Shown piece after piece: positions 9,104 through 17,895 of a stretch of 64,000 nucleotides of DNA. The stretch is from Oceanobacillus senegalensis (GTDB lineage: Bacteria > Bacillota > Bacilli > Bacillales > Amphibacillaceae). The translations under genes were made by a program, and so were the position numbers. A model generated the notes under the pieces. That model did no database searches and was not told the origin of the DNA. It worked only from the letters and a program-made list of their open reading frames with translations. Numbering within the stretch: the stretch's first letter is position 1; every line of letters begins with the position of its first letter. Location: NCBI RefSeq assembly GCF_900176885.1, contig NZ_LT839648.1, forward strand, positions 140,882 through 204,881, in the 5' to 3' direction.

Positions 9104-9132
9104 AGAACCACCCTTTCATTTTCTTATTCCTA

Positions 9133-10026
9133 TTATTTGGCAACCGTTTCTCTTACTTCAGAGGAAAAAAAGTCGGCAACCATTTGATTGACTATTTCCG
9201 GTTGATCAGTTTGGCATTGATGTCCACAGTTGTCTAAGTATTCGAATTCCACTTCCGGTAGCATGGCATCTAACTTATAACCAGTTTCAACTGGTGCCAC
9301 TTTATCTTGTTTCCCCCAAATGAATTTGCTAGGAATTTTCAATTTAGGCAGTGAATCTTTTAAGGAATACCGATCCCACAGCTTTGGTTCATTATTCATT
9401 TTTTCTAGGTAGGCACCGAATGCCTCATTAGCCTCTTTAACACCTTCTCGATTTGCGGCGCGATGGCGTAGTTGAATTAGTTCTTCTGGCACCTCTGTAC
9501 CTTCTGCCATATTACGTGTCATAAAGTTACGTAAGGATTTTTCGGTGTAATCATACCCAATGACTTCTAGGAAGGATCGCATTTTTCTAAGCGGTGTTTC
9601 TTGCATTGCTTGATAAATCGTATTACTACCGATATAGACGATTTTGTTCACCTTTTCTGGATGATCAATAGCATATTTTGCAGCAACATAGGCACCTTGT
9701 GAGTTCCCTACCAAATAAACCTCATCCAAGCAAAGGGCTTCAATAAAATCATGCACATGGTCTACTAAACTTTGATGTCCCTTTACTGGCCATGCATGTT
9801 CACGTGTATCCGTGAATCCCATGGATAACTGATCTGGTGCATATGCACGAAATCCTGCTTCTGCTAATGCTGGTAGCATCAAGCGCCATCCAGCTGCCCC
9901 GCAAGCTCCAGGGCCGGCCCCGTGTAATAGGATAACTGCAGGTCCTTCTGTGCCTGCCCAAGAATAATGTGTTCGAACCCCATTAGCTAATACCCAACTA
10001 TTATGAAAACCTTCAAACATTGTCAT
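9133..10026 (-). CDS. Alpha/beta hydrolase, meta-cleavage product C-C hydrolase (MhpC/HsaD-like)
   Basis: 297 residues from ATG 10026, chosen because GGAGGT (10035-10040) is 8 nt upstream; a farther ATG at 10080 lacks one. The catalytic triad is clear: Ser109 in 'GNSQGA', Asp241 in 'WGKQDKVAP' and His269 in 'NCGHQ', with oxyanion motif 'HGAGPGA'. This is the pattern of hydrolases that split the extradiol cleavage product into 2-hydroxypenta-2,4-dienoate-type and acid fragments. First gene of the leftward meta-cleavage operon, divergent from the V4R/PucR regulator. The later hydratase, aldolase and aldehyde dehydrogenase are not in this window. Confidence 0.85.
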   Translation of the reverse strand: MTMFEGFHNSWVLANGVRTHYSWAGTEGPAVILLHGAGPGACGAAGWRLMLPALAEAGFRAYAPDQLSMGFTDTREHAWPVKGHQSLVDHVHDFIEALCLDEVYLVGNSQGAYVAAKYAIDHPEKVNKIVYIGSNTIYQAMQETPLRKMRSFLEVIGYDYTEKSLRNFMTRNMAEGTEVPEELIQLRHRAANREGVKEANEAFGAYLEKMNNEPKLWDRYSLKDSLPKLKIPSKFIWGKQDKVAPVETGYKLDAMLPEVEFEYLDNCGHQCQTDQPEIVNQMVADFFSSEVRETVAK

Positions 10027-10207
10027 GAAATCGTACCTCCAAAAAATGTAATATCTTTTATTTATAGGTACATTGTACAATCGTATTTTTCAGAACATAA
10101 TATCACTTTTTATGGAAAAATAGTCAAAATGTTTATAAAATTATTGAATGTTAATTTTCCTTTAAGTATTATAAATATAAACACTGTCAGAATAGGGGGG
10201 AATGTTT
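10027..10207. promoter_or_regulatory. Divergent promoter region of hydrolase operon and V4R/PucR regulator
   Basis: A 180-bp AT-rich gap separates two genes read in opposite directions, so both promoters and the regulator's operator should lie here. I could not identify an operator with confidence. Confidence 0.5.
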
Positions 10208-12004
10208 ATGAATGATGTAGTCTTCGATAAGTCAGATTCAACAAGTATTTTAATGTCAACTAATGCATTTCTTACACTAAATAATAATTTGGAAAAAAAT
10301 ATAGGATCGTATAAAACAAAGGGATTTTTATTCCGTTTTGGGAAAGAGTTTGGCATGGAACGCGCTAAAAATAATACCGAAAAATTATCTAAGAAACGAA
10401 AAGTCGGAAAAATGCATACAAAATTAGGCCATGTTCAGGATGTGAAATTTGAAGGAGAAATCATTCGACATCCAGATGGATCCATTGAATGCTTGAATAC
10501 AGGAGGAAAGTGGATTAAGTCATTTGAAGCGGAATTATATGTAAAAAGTGGGAGGTTAGCAACGGAGCCTGTTTGCCACACACTTTGTGGATTTGCCAGT
10601 GGAGCCCTGTCGTATGAGTTCGGTGAATCCATTATTGCTGTAGAAACCAAATGTGTGGCAAAAGGGGATGATTGTTGTGAATTTGAAATTCGTTTAGAGA
10701 AGGACTGGTTACCGGAAAAAGGAGAGCTTATTTCCCTCTACCAAAATGATAATATTTTATCGGAATTAGAAATGACCTACGATGCGTTGCTACATCATAA
10801 ACTATTACTGGAGAAACTCTCTGTCTTTCAAACGCAACTAACGCAGAATGTCACGGAAAAATATACGATGGAAGAACTTGTTGAAGAGGCCTACCGCTTG
10901 CTGCAAATCCCCATTGTCGTAGAAGACCTTCATGGTAATCTATTAAAGCAAAGTGGACTGGATGAAGATCATCAAAAGCATATTCAAAAAAATCCAGCAA
11001 GCTTAATAGAGTATAAAAGAGATATAAACGTGGGGCATTACGAAGGGGATGACTATTTTAAAGTAGTTTCACCTGTCGTAATTAATAAAAAAAATTATGC
11101 AACTTGTTCTCTAATTTACTTTTCACCTAAAGAAATGGAAAAGACCGATTATTTGTTTTTAGAAAAAGTCTCCAATGTTGTTGCCCTATGTATGTTGTAT
11201 GAAGAAGCTCAATTCGGGGAACAGCAACGTATGCGAAATTCAATTGTGGAGCGGCTAATGCATAATCCAAATATAAAATCCATTGAATCTAGTTTTAAAT
11301 TTTTGCCATTTCCATTTCAACTTCCTTTTTCAACTGCGGTGCTACAATTAGAGAATGTCGAAACAGATACGGAACTTATTGATTATCAGCAACAACTCAT
11401 GCAACTTTCGAAGTTGGTTGAAACATTGAATTTATCTACCATTCTCGCGGTGATTGGAGATGAAATAATCTTAGTAAACTCTCATCATGATGAGCAAAGA
11501 AAATTCCAAACGGTCTGTAAAAAGTTCTTAAAAAAAATGTCTCAACAAAATCCTGGTTACTCCTATTCTTTAGGCTTGAGTCGTATGTTTACAGAGTTAA
11601 CTGATTTTAAACAGGCATTAAGTGAAGCACGTGTCGCACAACGGTTTCCTAATAAACAGGCCCTAACCGAATACGAAGAATTAGGGATGATAGGTGATGT
11701 ATTATCTGGTATGAGTTTGGAACAAATTCATAATATGGCGAAAAAGACACTAAAGGGTTTATATGACTTTAAAAATAAACGAAAAAAGGAACTGCTCCAT
11801 ACCCTATATATTTATTTAATGAATGGACAACGCATTAAAGAAACGATGGATTATTTACATTTGTCTATCGGAGGGATCCAATACCGAATAAAAAAAATAG
11901 AAGAATTATTACATGGAAGTTTGAAAAATGCACCAGTAGCCGCACATATCTTGCTCATTATTCAGGCTCTTATTTTAGTAGGCGAATTGGAGTTTGATAG
12001 TTAG
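10208..12004 (+). CDS. Aromatic-sensing regulator: XylR_N + V4R sensor fused to PucR-type HTH
   Basis: About 598 residues from ATG 10208 (GGGGGG lies 7 nt upstream; ATG 10202 is too close). Residues about 15-60 resemble the XylR_N activator domain ('LMSTNAFLTL...GFLFRFG'), and 70-165 the V4R domain. The zinc ligand pattern known from DmpR/MopR is present: Cys123 ('VCHTL'), Glu146 and Cys149 ('VETKC') and Cys156/157 ('DDCCEF'). After a GAF-like middle region the C-terminus is a PucR/CdaR helix-turn-helix ('MDYLHLSIGGIQYRIKKIEELL'). No sigma-54 AAA+ domain is present. It is divergent from the meta-cleavage operon, its likely target. Confidence 0.85.
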   Translation: MNDVVFDKSDSTSILMSTNAFLTLNNNLEKNIGSYKTKGFLFRFGKEFGMERAKNNTEKLSKKRKVGKMHTKLGHVQDVKFEGEIIRHPDGSIECLNTGGKWIKSFEAELYVKSGRLATEPVCHTLCGFASGALSYEFGESIIAVETKCVAKGDDCCEFEIRLEKDWLPEKGELISLYQNDNILSELEMTYDALLHHKLLLEKLSVFQTQLTQNVTEKYTMEELVEEAYRLLQIPIVVEDLHGNLLKQSGLDEDHQKHIQKNPASLIEYKRDINVGHYEGDDYFKVVSPVVINKKNYATCSLIYFSPKEMEKTDYLFLEKVSNVVALCMLYEEAQFGEQQRMRNSIVERLMHNPNIKSIESSFKFLPFPFQLPFSTAVLQLENVETDTELIDYQQQLMQLSKLVETLNLSTILAVIGDEIILVNSHHDEQRKFQTVCKKFLKKMSQQNPGYSYSLGLSRMFTELTDFKQALSEARVAQRFPNKQALTEYEELGMIGDVLSGMSLEQIHNMAKKTLKGLYDFKNKRKKELLHTLYIYLMNGQRIKETMDYLHLSIGGIQYRIKKIEELLHGSLKNAPVAAHILLIIQALILVGELEFDS

Positions 12005-12109
12005 ATTTTCGAGCTGTCGTCCAGAGCAAAAGTACAGAAGCGGAAATACACTGTGCTTTACGTGGGCGGCTTTTCTTCGTGTGATGTTAAGCTAATGAAA
12101 TCATTACAA

Positions 12110-12165
12110 AAGGCTAGAAGACTCCACCCTAGTTACGTACTAGGATGGAGTCTTCTAGCCTTCAT
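12110..12165. terminator. Bidirectional terminator between convergent regulator and MFS genes
   Basis: A long near-perfect stem (AAGGCTAGAAGACTCCAYCCTAGT on both arms) lies between the 3' ends of the genes at 10208-12004 and 12202-13473. A short degraded copy of the GC-rich repeat sits just before it at 12035-12080. Confidence 0.75.
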
Positions 12166-12201
12166 TATTGAAATTCTAGAGGAATCACATTTTAACGATA
12201 G

Positions 12202-13473
12202 CTATTCGACATCCACGGTTGCTGCTGTTTGTGCATCTGGTTGGCTCACTAAAACTTTACGTTTGCTTGTAAATAATAGCATTAGTCCACATAGTGCACA
12301 TAATACACTTATTATTAATACACCTGTGTTAAAACCAATTCGAGTGCTATCACCAACATTAGATACTAAATAACCAGTTAGAGCAGGTCCAATAACGGCC
12401 GCTAAAGCATTGATAGCTAAAGTAAAACCTGAGATGGTTCCAATTAAGTTTTTAGGTACTATTATTGAATTAATTGTTGTAAAAAGTGGAAGTAAACATG
12501 CATTAAGCACTAATCCTAACCCTAGTAAAGGAACGGCTAAAATCGGTGTAGTGAAAATTGTCGTCATTCCAAAAGAGATAGCACTTATAAGTAAAATGGA
12601 AATTAAGACGGCAGTATAGGATTTGTCAATACTTTTTTTCCTTTTGAAAAGGAAATCAGCAAGTTTACCGATACCAATAGCAACGAATATCCCTGAAATC
12701 CCTATTCCCGCCATAACCGTTCCCATGTTCTGTGATTCTAGTCCAACAATTTGTGTTAAATAAATTGGTGCCCAAGTAACGACCCAAGTAATAATCCACA
12801 TTCCTACAAATCCTACTGCTATAACAGAGAGGATGAAAGGGTTTAATACAATTTTAATAACATCTTTAAATTCCGCGTTATTCTGTTTGGTTGGTTGATC
12901 CTGAACAGACTCAACAATTGGTTCTTTGGGCCTTTCTTTTAAGAAAAGGAAAATAATTGCCCAAACTAAACTAGCTGCTCCTAAAGTAGCAAAGGAATGT
13001 TTCCAACCAAAATTAGCTAATAATATGACAAGGACTGGTGCAAATACATACGTACCTACTGTTGTACCAGATGTCATAAGCGCAATTGCCAGACCACGTG
13101 ACTCACTTGCAAACCATTTAGAAATGTGTGCTACACATAGTCCATAGGTTCCACCTTCAAAAAAACCTAGTACAGTACGAATAACGATTAATCCAGTAAA
13201 GCTTTCCACTAAATAAGCACCTGTCAGGGAAACTGTCCAACCAAGAGCAATCATGATTAATAAATACTTTGTATTGAACCGGTAAGTTAGAGAACCAATT
13301 ATTATACTACCGATTGCGTAGGCAAAGAAGAAACTACTGCTAGGTAAACCGAATTGTTCATAACTTATATCTAACCCACTCATAATCGGCTCAGCTGCTA
13401 ACCCATAAATACTTTTATCTGTATAGTTTAATACAGATATCGAGAAGAGCATTACTAAAACAACCCACTTCAA
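12202..13473 (-). CDS. MFS transporter, anion:cation symporter-like (probable aromatic acid uptake)
   Basis: About 423 residues with twelve hydrophobic helices in two halves and the motif 'LNYTDKSIYGLAAEPI' after helix 1, typical of the anion:cation symporter branch of MFS (hexuronate, phthalate and 4-hydroxyphenylacetate carriers). The start is TTG 13473, because GGAGGAGG lies immediately before it and overlaps the in-frame ATG at 13491. It sits between the ring-cleavage genes and the flavin reductase, so import of the aromatic substrate is the likely role (inference). A cre-like site lies upstream at 13526-13539. Confidence 0.8.
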   Translation of the reverse strand: MKWVVLVMLFSISVLNYTDKSIYGLAAEPIMSGLDISYEQFGLPSSSFFFAYAIGSIIIGSLTYRFNTKYLLIMIALGWTVSLTGAYLVESFTGLIVIRTVLGFFEGGTYGLCVAHISKWFASESRGLAIALMTSGTTVGTYVFAPVLVILLANFGWKHSFATLGAASLVWAIIFLFLKERPKEPIVESVQDQPTKQNNAEFKDVIKIVLNPFILSVIAVGFVGMWIITWVVTWAPIYLTQIVGLESQNMGTVMAGIGISGIFVAIGIGKLADFLFKRKKSIDKSYTAVLISILLISAISFGMTTIFTTPILAVPLLGLGLVLNACLLPLFTTINSIIVPKNLIGTISGFTLAINALAAVIGPALTGYLVSNVGDSTRIGFNTGVLIISVLCALCGLMLLFTSKRKVLVSQPDAQTAATVDVE

Positions 13474-13944
13474 TAAAAAAACCTCCTCCATTTTTTCCCT
13501 CTTTAAACTTTAAACAACCGTTGAAAGATAACGCTTACAATACTAAAACAAAAGTGGTTCCTCCTTTCTTTTTTTAGGTAGATGTAACTCCTCAAATACC
13601 GAAAAGTTAACAGAAGAATTGGAAATGTGCATCTGCTTGTTGCTTGAATCAGATATTAAATGAATAAATTTTCTTTGACAAGTCCAATTTATTGAATAAA
13701 AATACTTTTCTAACATTTAAAGTAAGATTTAATAATGTTTTTTTAATCATGTTAAATAGTCAAGAAATGTTGATATATATAGATTTTTCATTATTTTTAG
13801 CGTAGAAATAGTGAAAAGTTGATTTGTAGATTTCCATAAATTTTATTTTTTTTAGTGGTTTTTTCAATAATAAGAGTAATTATAAATTTTTTGTTGTTTT
13901 TCTATAATCGAAATAAGTTTCAAAGAAAATGGGGGGACACAAAA
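13474..13944. promoter_or_regulatory. AT-rich divergent promoter region of MFS and flavin reductase genes
   Basis: About 470 bp of very AT-rich DNA with no gene. It should hold the promoters of both flanking genes. AGATAACGCTTACA at 13526-13539 resembles a CcpA cre site (consensus TGNAANCGNTNNCA, two mismatches). No clear operator dyad for the PucR-type regulator was found. Confidence 0.4.
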
Positions 13945-14427
13945 ATGGAAGATCGTTTATTCAGAAATGCAATGGGAAGTTTTGCAACAGGGGTTACGGT
14001 AATTACAACGGAGGCAAATGGAATTACACATGGAATGACAGCAAACGCTTTTATGTCACAATCTTTGGATCCAAAACTCGTTATTATCTCGTTAAAAGAA
14101 GATGCGCAAATGTTAGCAAAAATTAAGGAAAGTGGGCATTTTTCTGTGAATATTCTTGCTGAAGAACAACAAGATTTATCGATGATTTTTGCGGGGCAAA
14201 TCATGAGTGAACAAGAAGTTGAATTTGATTATCTAGACGGAAAACCTGTTATTCCAGGCGCACTTGCACAAGTTGCCTGTGACGTGAAATCTGCATACGT
14301 AGAAGGGGATCATACCCTTTTCATCGGTCAAGTAACAGATGTTCATTTAGCAGAAGGGAATCCGCTAATTTTCTTTAAAGGAAAATATCAAACATTAGAG
14401 AAAGAATTAGTTTCCAATTCTAATTAA
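13945..14427 (+). CDS. Flavin reductase family protein (HpaC/HsaB-like)
   Basis: 160 residues starting 'MEDRLFRNAMGSFATGVTVITT', the N-terminal signature of the HpaC-type flavin reductase family, with the family's 'GMTANAFMSQSLDPKLVIISL' type segment following. It uses NAD(P)H to reduce FMN or FAD, which diffuses to the oxygenase at 7934-9103. ATG 13945 follows GGGGGG at 8-10 nt; an upstream in-frame start would add an AT-rich non-homologous leader. It is 35 nt ahead of an FAD synthetase-like gene in the same direction. Confidence 0.85.
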   Translation: MEDRLFRNAMGSFATGVTVITTEANGITHGMTANAFMSQSLDPKLVIISLKEDAQMLAKIKESGHFSVNILAEEQQDLSMIFAGQIMSEQEVEFDYLDGKPVIPGALAQVACDVKSAYVEGDHTLFIGQVTDVHLAEGNPLIFFKGKYQTLEKELVSNSN

Positions 14428-14462
14428 AAACAAACGAAACAAAAAGGGGTGAGAAAATCCTT

Positions 14463-15314
14463 ATGAAAACAATCTATTTAGATTCCAGTAATTTGGAATA
14501 CTGGCAAAATCGTTCCACATCGAATGTCATGGCACTAGGGTTTTTTGATGGACTTCATAAAGGTCATAAACAAGTCATTCAGACAGCAGGTGAATTAGCA
14601 AAAGAAAAAAAGGTTTCCTTTTCTGTCATGAGCTTTTTTCCACACCCAAAAACCGTTCTATCCAATGACAATGCCGATTTTGACTACCTAATGCCACTTT
14701 CTAAAAAGGCTTCTATTTTAGAATACCTGGGTGTTGATACGTTCTATATAGTGAAATTTGATAAGGATTTTCTTTCCCTTCTTCCAAAACAGTTCGTAAC
14801 TAGCTATCTGCTTGATCTGGGAGTTGTTCATGCTGTAGCGGGGTTTGATTTTTCTTATGGATATCGGGGAAAAGGCAATATTGACCGTCTTAAAAGTGAT
14901 TCTGCAAATCAAATTGACGTCACAAAAGTGGGCAAGGTCGATTTATATGGAAAAAAGATGAGCTCAACGTGGATACGTGAACTTATAGCAGCAGGTGAAG
15001 TAGGACAGTTAGCGAATATTCTCGGCAGGTTTTACGAAACGGAAGGATATTGGGATGGAGAGAGCTTTCAATTAGCGCCATATTATATGCTTCCTGCAGC
15101 AGGCTATTATAAGGTATCTGTAAAAAGGAAAGGGAAAATACGAGAAACAGAGGTATTTATTCCTGCTAGTCGAAATGGAATTTATTTAACCGACAACATG
15201 AAAAGAACATTCCCACTGAATGAGCGTTTAGATATAATTTGGTCCCATAAAATAGGGGACGTGGGGCTAGGTACAATGTCCCACAAGTTCGGATATGTTC
15301 CTGTTACTAATTAG
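14463..15314 (+). CDS. FAD synthetase family protein (RibF-like, adenylyltransferase domain only recognisable)
   Basis: 283 residues. 'GFFDGLHKGH' at residues 26-35 is the nucleotidyltransferase motif of RibF, and 'SSTWIREL' near residue 160 matches the conserved 'ISST.IR' motif. The C-terminal 100 residues resemble a reduced riboflavin-kinase barrel but its usual 'PTAN'-type motif is not seen, so FMN adenylylation alone is likely. The gene follows the flavin reductase by 35 nt, suggesting a dedicated FAD supply for the monooxygenase pair. The housekeeping ribF is normally elsewhere beside truB. Confidence 0.75.
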   Translation: MKTIYLDSSNLEYWQNRSTSNVMALGFFDGLHKGHKQVIQTAGELAKEKKVSFSVMSFFPHPKTVLSNDNADFDYLMPLSKKASILEYLGVDTFYIVKFDKDFLSLLPKQFVTSYLLDLGVVHAVAGFDFSYGYRGKGNIDRLKSDSANQIDVTKVGKVDLYGKKMSSTWIRELIAAGEVGQLANILGRFYETEGYWDGESFQLAPYYMLPAAGYYKVSVKRKGKIRETEVFIPASRNGIYLTDNMKRTFPLNERLDIIWSHKIGDVGLGTMSHKFGYVPVTN

Positions 15315-15494
15315 ATTTCTTTTAACCGCTTTTTTCTGCGGGTGTTAGACTGTGTGTGTTGGCACTCAGTCTGTTTTTATTTTTGGTGACGGAATCCAAA
15401 GAGAAGCCCCCCTTGCTTCTTGTTAATTGAAATATTTAGCTGTATTACACGTATATATAGGTAAGGATAGTTATCTTCAAGGGGGGCTAACTTT

Positions 15495-15914
15495 ATTAAG
15501 AGGTTCTTATATTATTTCGGTTGGACTGTTGGTATTGGATTTATCATTTATTTGGGGATTAATTTTCAGGTTCGATTAGAAAGGGAAGCAAGTATGAATT
15601 TTGAAATCATGCCTGTTGTATTATTTGGATCCATATTTCCGATTGTTATCGGACTCTTACTTAGATTACCCACGTTGATTATAGAAAGGAAGCAAAAGAA
15701 ACAATGGTCATTTGATTGGGTAAAGTTTACGGCGATTGTATTGCCTTCTTTCTATATTATAACGATGTCGATATTACCATTTACCCCTTTAGGAGAAGGC
15801 TTCCTTAAAATATCGGAGATCATTATGATTGGAAGTCCAACCATTCAAGTCATCGCTGGAGTTGTTTTGGTTATAGCTCTTTGGATAGTTTCATCCAAAA
15901 GTAGTAATAACTAA
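15495..15914 (+). CDS. Small membrane protein with apparent ATT start
   Basis: The frame encodes four hydrophobic helices. It is open back to a stop at 15468-15470. An AAGGGGGG ribosome site (15479-15486) is 8 nt before ATT 15495, giving 'IKRFLYYFGWTVGIGFIIYLG', a complete first helix with a basic start. The next conventional start, TTG 15552, has no Shine-Dalgarno and would cut that helix away. I therefore place the start at ATT, about 139 residues. No family is recognised. Sequence error at that base is an alternative. Confidence 0.6.
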   Translation: MKRFLYYFGWTVGIGFIIYLGINFQVRLEREASMNFEIMPVVLFGSIFPIVIGLLLRLPTLIIERKQKKQWSFDWVKFTAIVLPSFYIITMSILPFTPLGEGFLKISEIIMIGSPTIQVIAGVVLVIALWIVSSKSSNN

Positions 15915-15947
15915 CTGTATGACCCTTAATGAGAATTTATTTATGTA

Positions 15948-16017
15948 ATGATTACAAACTATCTTTTTTCAAAAAAATCACCTCTGTTATTCATTTATGA
16001 CAGAAGGTGATTTTTAT
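15948..16017 (+). terminator. Terminator of the small membrane protein gene, near-copy of 26333-26399
   Basis: ATCACCT...AGGTGAT stem with T run. This and the preceding 25 bases (ACAAACTAT...) are nearly repeated after the small gene at 26153-26308. Confidence 0.75.
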
Positions 16018-16113
16018 ATTTAGGGAGTAAATTTATTAAGCATTCATAAAAATAAAAGTAAATACTCAATATTCCATTAGCGTGGGGAATATCGGCTTTC
16101 TTTATGTCGAATT

Positions 16114-16599
16114 TTACTTAGTGTATGTTTTCTGTGTTTTGTAGGAAAGCCGCCTTATGAACTTTTGTAATAGAAACCCTATAAGCAAACCTGGAATTAT
16201 ACTTAATATTGGAAGCCAAATTGGTCCGAGGAATATACCGAATATAGTTAGTTTAGACGAAAAGATAGTTCCCACAGTCACAAAATAGGCACAAAATACG
16301 AATGGTAAAAACGAATAAGGTTTTTTCCCTCCACCTGCATCTTTAAAGGCGTCCCATATTGTAAAAATATACAAGCATGGATAAAACATAACCCATTGGT
16401 AATCAGCCTGTTGACTCGCTTTTAAAATTTCCCCCTGAAAACTTAGAAGTATGACCTCGTTTAAATTTCCTTGAACATTGACCAAAAACTCTAAGGAAAT
16501 CAATACAATTCCTTTGATATATTTTCCGTTTAATAATTGGCCAAAACCAGGTATTGCGATGCTCCATATAAGTTTTCCAGTTGCATTTTTATCTGCCAT
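16114..16599 (-). CDS. Hypothetical integral membrane protein
   Basis: 161 residues with four or five hydrophobic helices. Near the N-terminus it has 'IPGFGQLLNGKYIKG', a pattern found in many small Bacillus membrane proteins related to the TM2 group, but I cannot assign a named family. It ends in a basic tail. It lies 19 nt downstream of the DUF3231 gene in the same direction, so the two probably share a transcript. Confidence 0.7.
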   Translation of the reverse strand: MADKNATGKLIWSIAIPGFGQLLNGKYIKGIVLISLEFLVNVQGNLNEVILLSFQGEILKASQQADYQWVMFYPCLYIFTIWDAFKDAGGGKKPYSFLPFVFCAYFVTVGTIFSSKLTIFGIFLGPIWLPILSIIPGLLIGFLLQKFIRRLSYKTQKTYTK

Positions 16600-16618
16600 G
16601 TCATTTCATTAGCCCGCC

Positions 16619-17629
16619 TTAATTCTTTTTAGCTAAATCTGTACGATTTGGAGCCATAGGAGGCTGTTCAAGCCATTTATTTTTAATCATAATATTAGCT
16701 CCGTCCTCTGAAAATTTCTGTATCTCGACTGATAATCTGTTATACATCCCTCCCAAATCCATCCTAGGACTTTGGGCAATAGCAGTACCATAAAAGCCAA
16801 TACTCAAAGAAATTAAAGTTGTTGTATAATACATTAATAATTTATCAGAAAATGTATAGGCTGTACTTTTGGTTATATCTGCATCCCATGTCATAGGTAC
16901 GGGGAGATTACCTTCTTTTAATTTTTCACTAAATAATCTAATATGCTTTTTTCCAATTTCTATTCCTCTTGTAAGGAATTTCTTGACATCCTTCGATTGG
17001 GCAACTTGACTAAATCCAGTTAATAAAGCTGTTCCTAAAGCATTTCTTTGGATATTAGCATAAAGGTTAGTCACTTCTGTTCCTATTAAAGATCTTTTTT
17101 CGCCTAAAATATCCCATATAAAGCCTTGCTTCTTTACAAAGTCTGCTTCATCGTGAGTGGGAAAGTATGGTGGCCTTATATATAACCCCTTTGATAACAA
17201 TAAGTCTTTTGCCATCTCGTATAATTCTATGGTCTCTGATAGACATTCTTTATAGAAGGCGGTAATGTCTGATCTCACGGCAAAGGATAAGCTAGATCCA
17301 TATGTTGTAAGTCCTATTGAGCTCATTTGGTGTACAAATGTTAATGCATAACTGTCAGCGTATAATCTTGGGGCGGTTAAATCAACATCTTCCTCGACTT
17401 TTAATCCATGAGGGACTTTATGTTTCTCCTCCGTAAGTATCGTATTGATTTTCTTTAAATGTGCTTGAGATAACTTCAAAGAATGCTCAATTACAGTCTT
17501 TATTTCTGTATCCTCAGCTTTTTCACGGAAATAGCTTAGCATACATACACTTGCACTATCTTGCGTGTATTGATTAAATAGCTGTGTTATTTCCCCTGAT
17601 GTCAGTTTTACTTGTTTTTCCTGTTCCAC
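16619..17629 (-). CDS. DUF3231 family protein (spore-associated)
   Basis: 336 residues made of two similar ferritin-like helical halves (about 5-165 and 175-330), the layout of DUF3231 proteins found in spore-forming Bacillales, some annotated as spore coat-associated. Visible family patterns include 'SYFREKAED', 'DVDLTAPRLYADSYALTFV' and 'TAYTFSDKLLMYYTT'. Metal ligands of true ferritins are not obvious. It heads a two-gene leftward unit with the membrane protein at 16114. Its presence supports a spore-forming host. Confidence 0.85.
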   Translation of the reverse strand: MEQEKQVKLTSGEITQLFNQYTQDSASVCMLSYFREKAEDTEIKTVIEHSLKLSQAHLKKINTILTEEKHKVPHGLKVEEDVDLTAPRLYADSYALTFVHQMSSIGLTTYGSSLSFAVRSDITAFYKECLSETIELYEMAKDLLLSKGLYIRPPYFPTHDEADFVKKQGFIWDILGEKRSLIGTEVTNLYANIQRNALGTALLTGFSQVAQSKDVKKFLTRGIEIGKKHIRLFSEKLKEGNLPVPMTWDADITKSTAYTFSDKLLMYYTTTLISLSIGFYGTAIAQSPRMDLGGMYNRLSVEIQKFSEDGANIMIKNKWLEQPPMAPNRTDLAKKN

Positions 17630-17895
17630 TTTTAAAAACCTCCACTATTGAATAACTTCCTTGCTGGTTATTCTTTATCATTAAATGTAATTTATGCGGT
17701 ATTGAACTTTAGGGACAGTGGGGGTTAATAAAGAATATTGATAGTGGGTAAGGTGCTCTCCTAACAGTTTTATTATTTATCCATAATTCTACAAAATGCA
17801 ATAAGAACTGTCCCAATCCCTACTGAGCATCCGGAATCATCGTTCGACAACTAAGATTAAAAATTTCCAGGGAAATTGTCGATGTTTTTCAGAAA

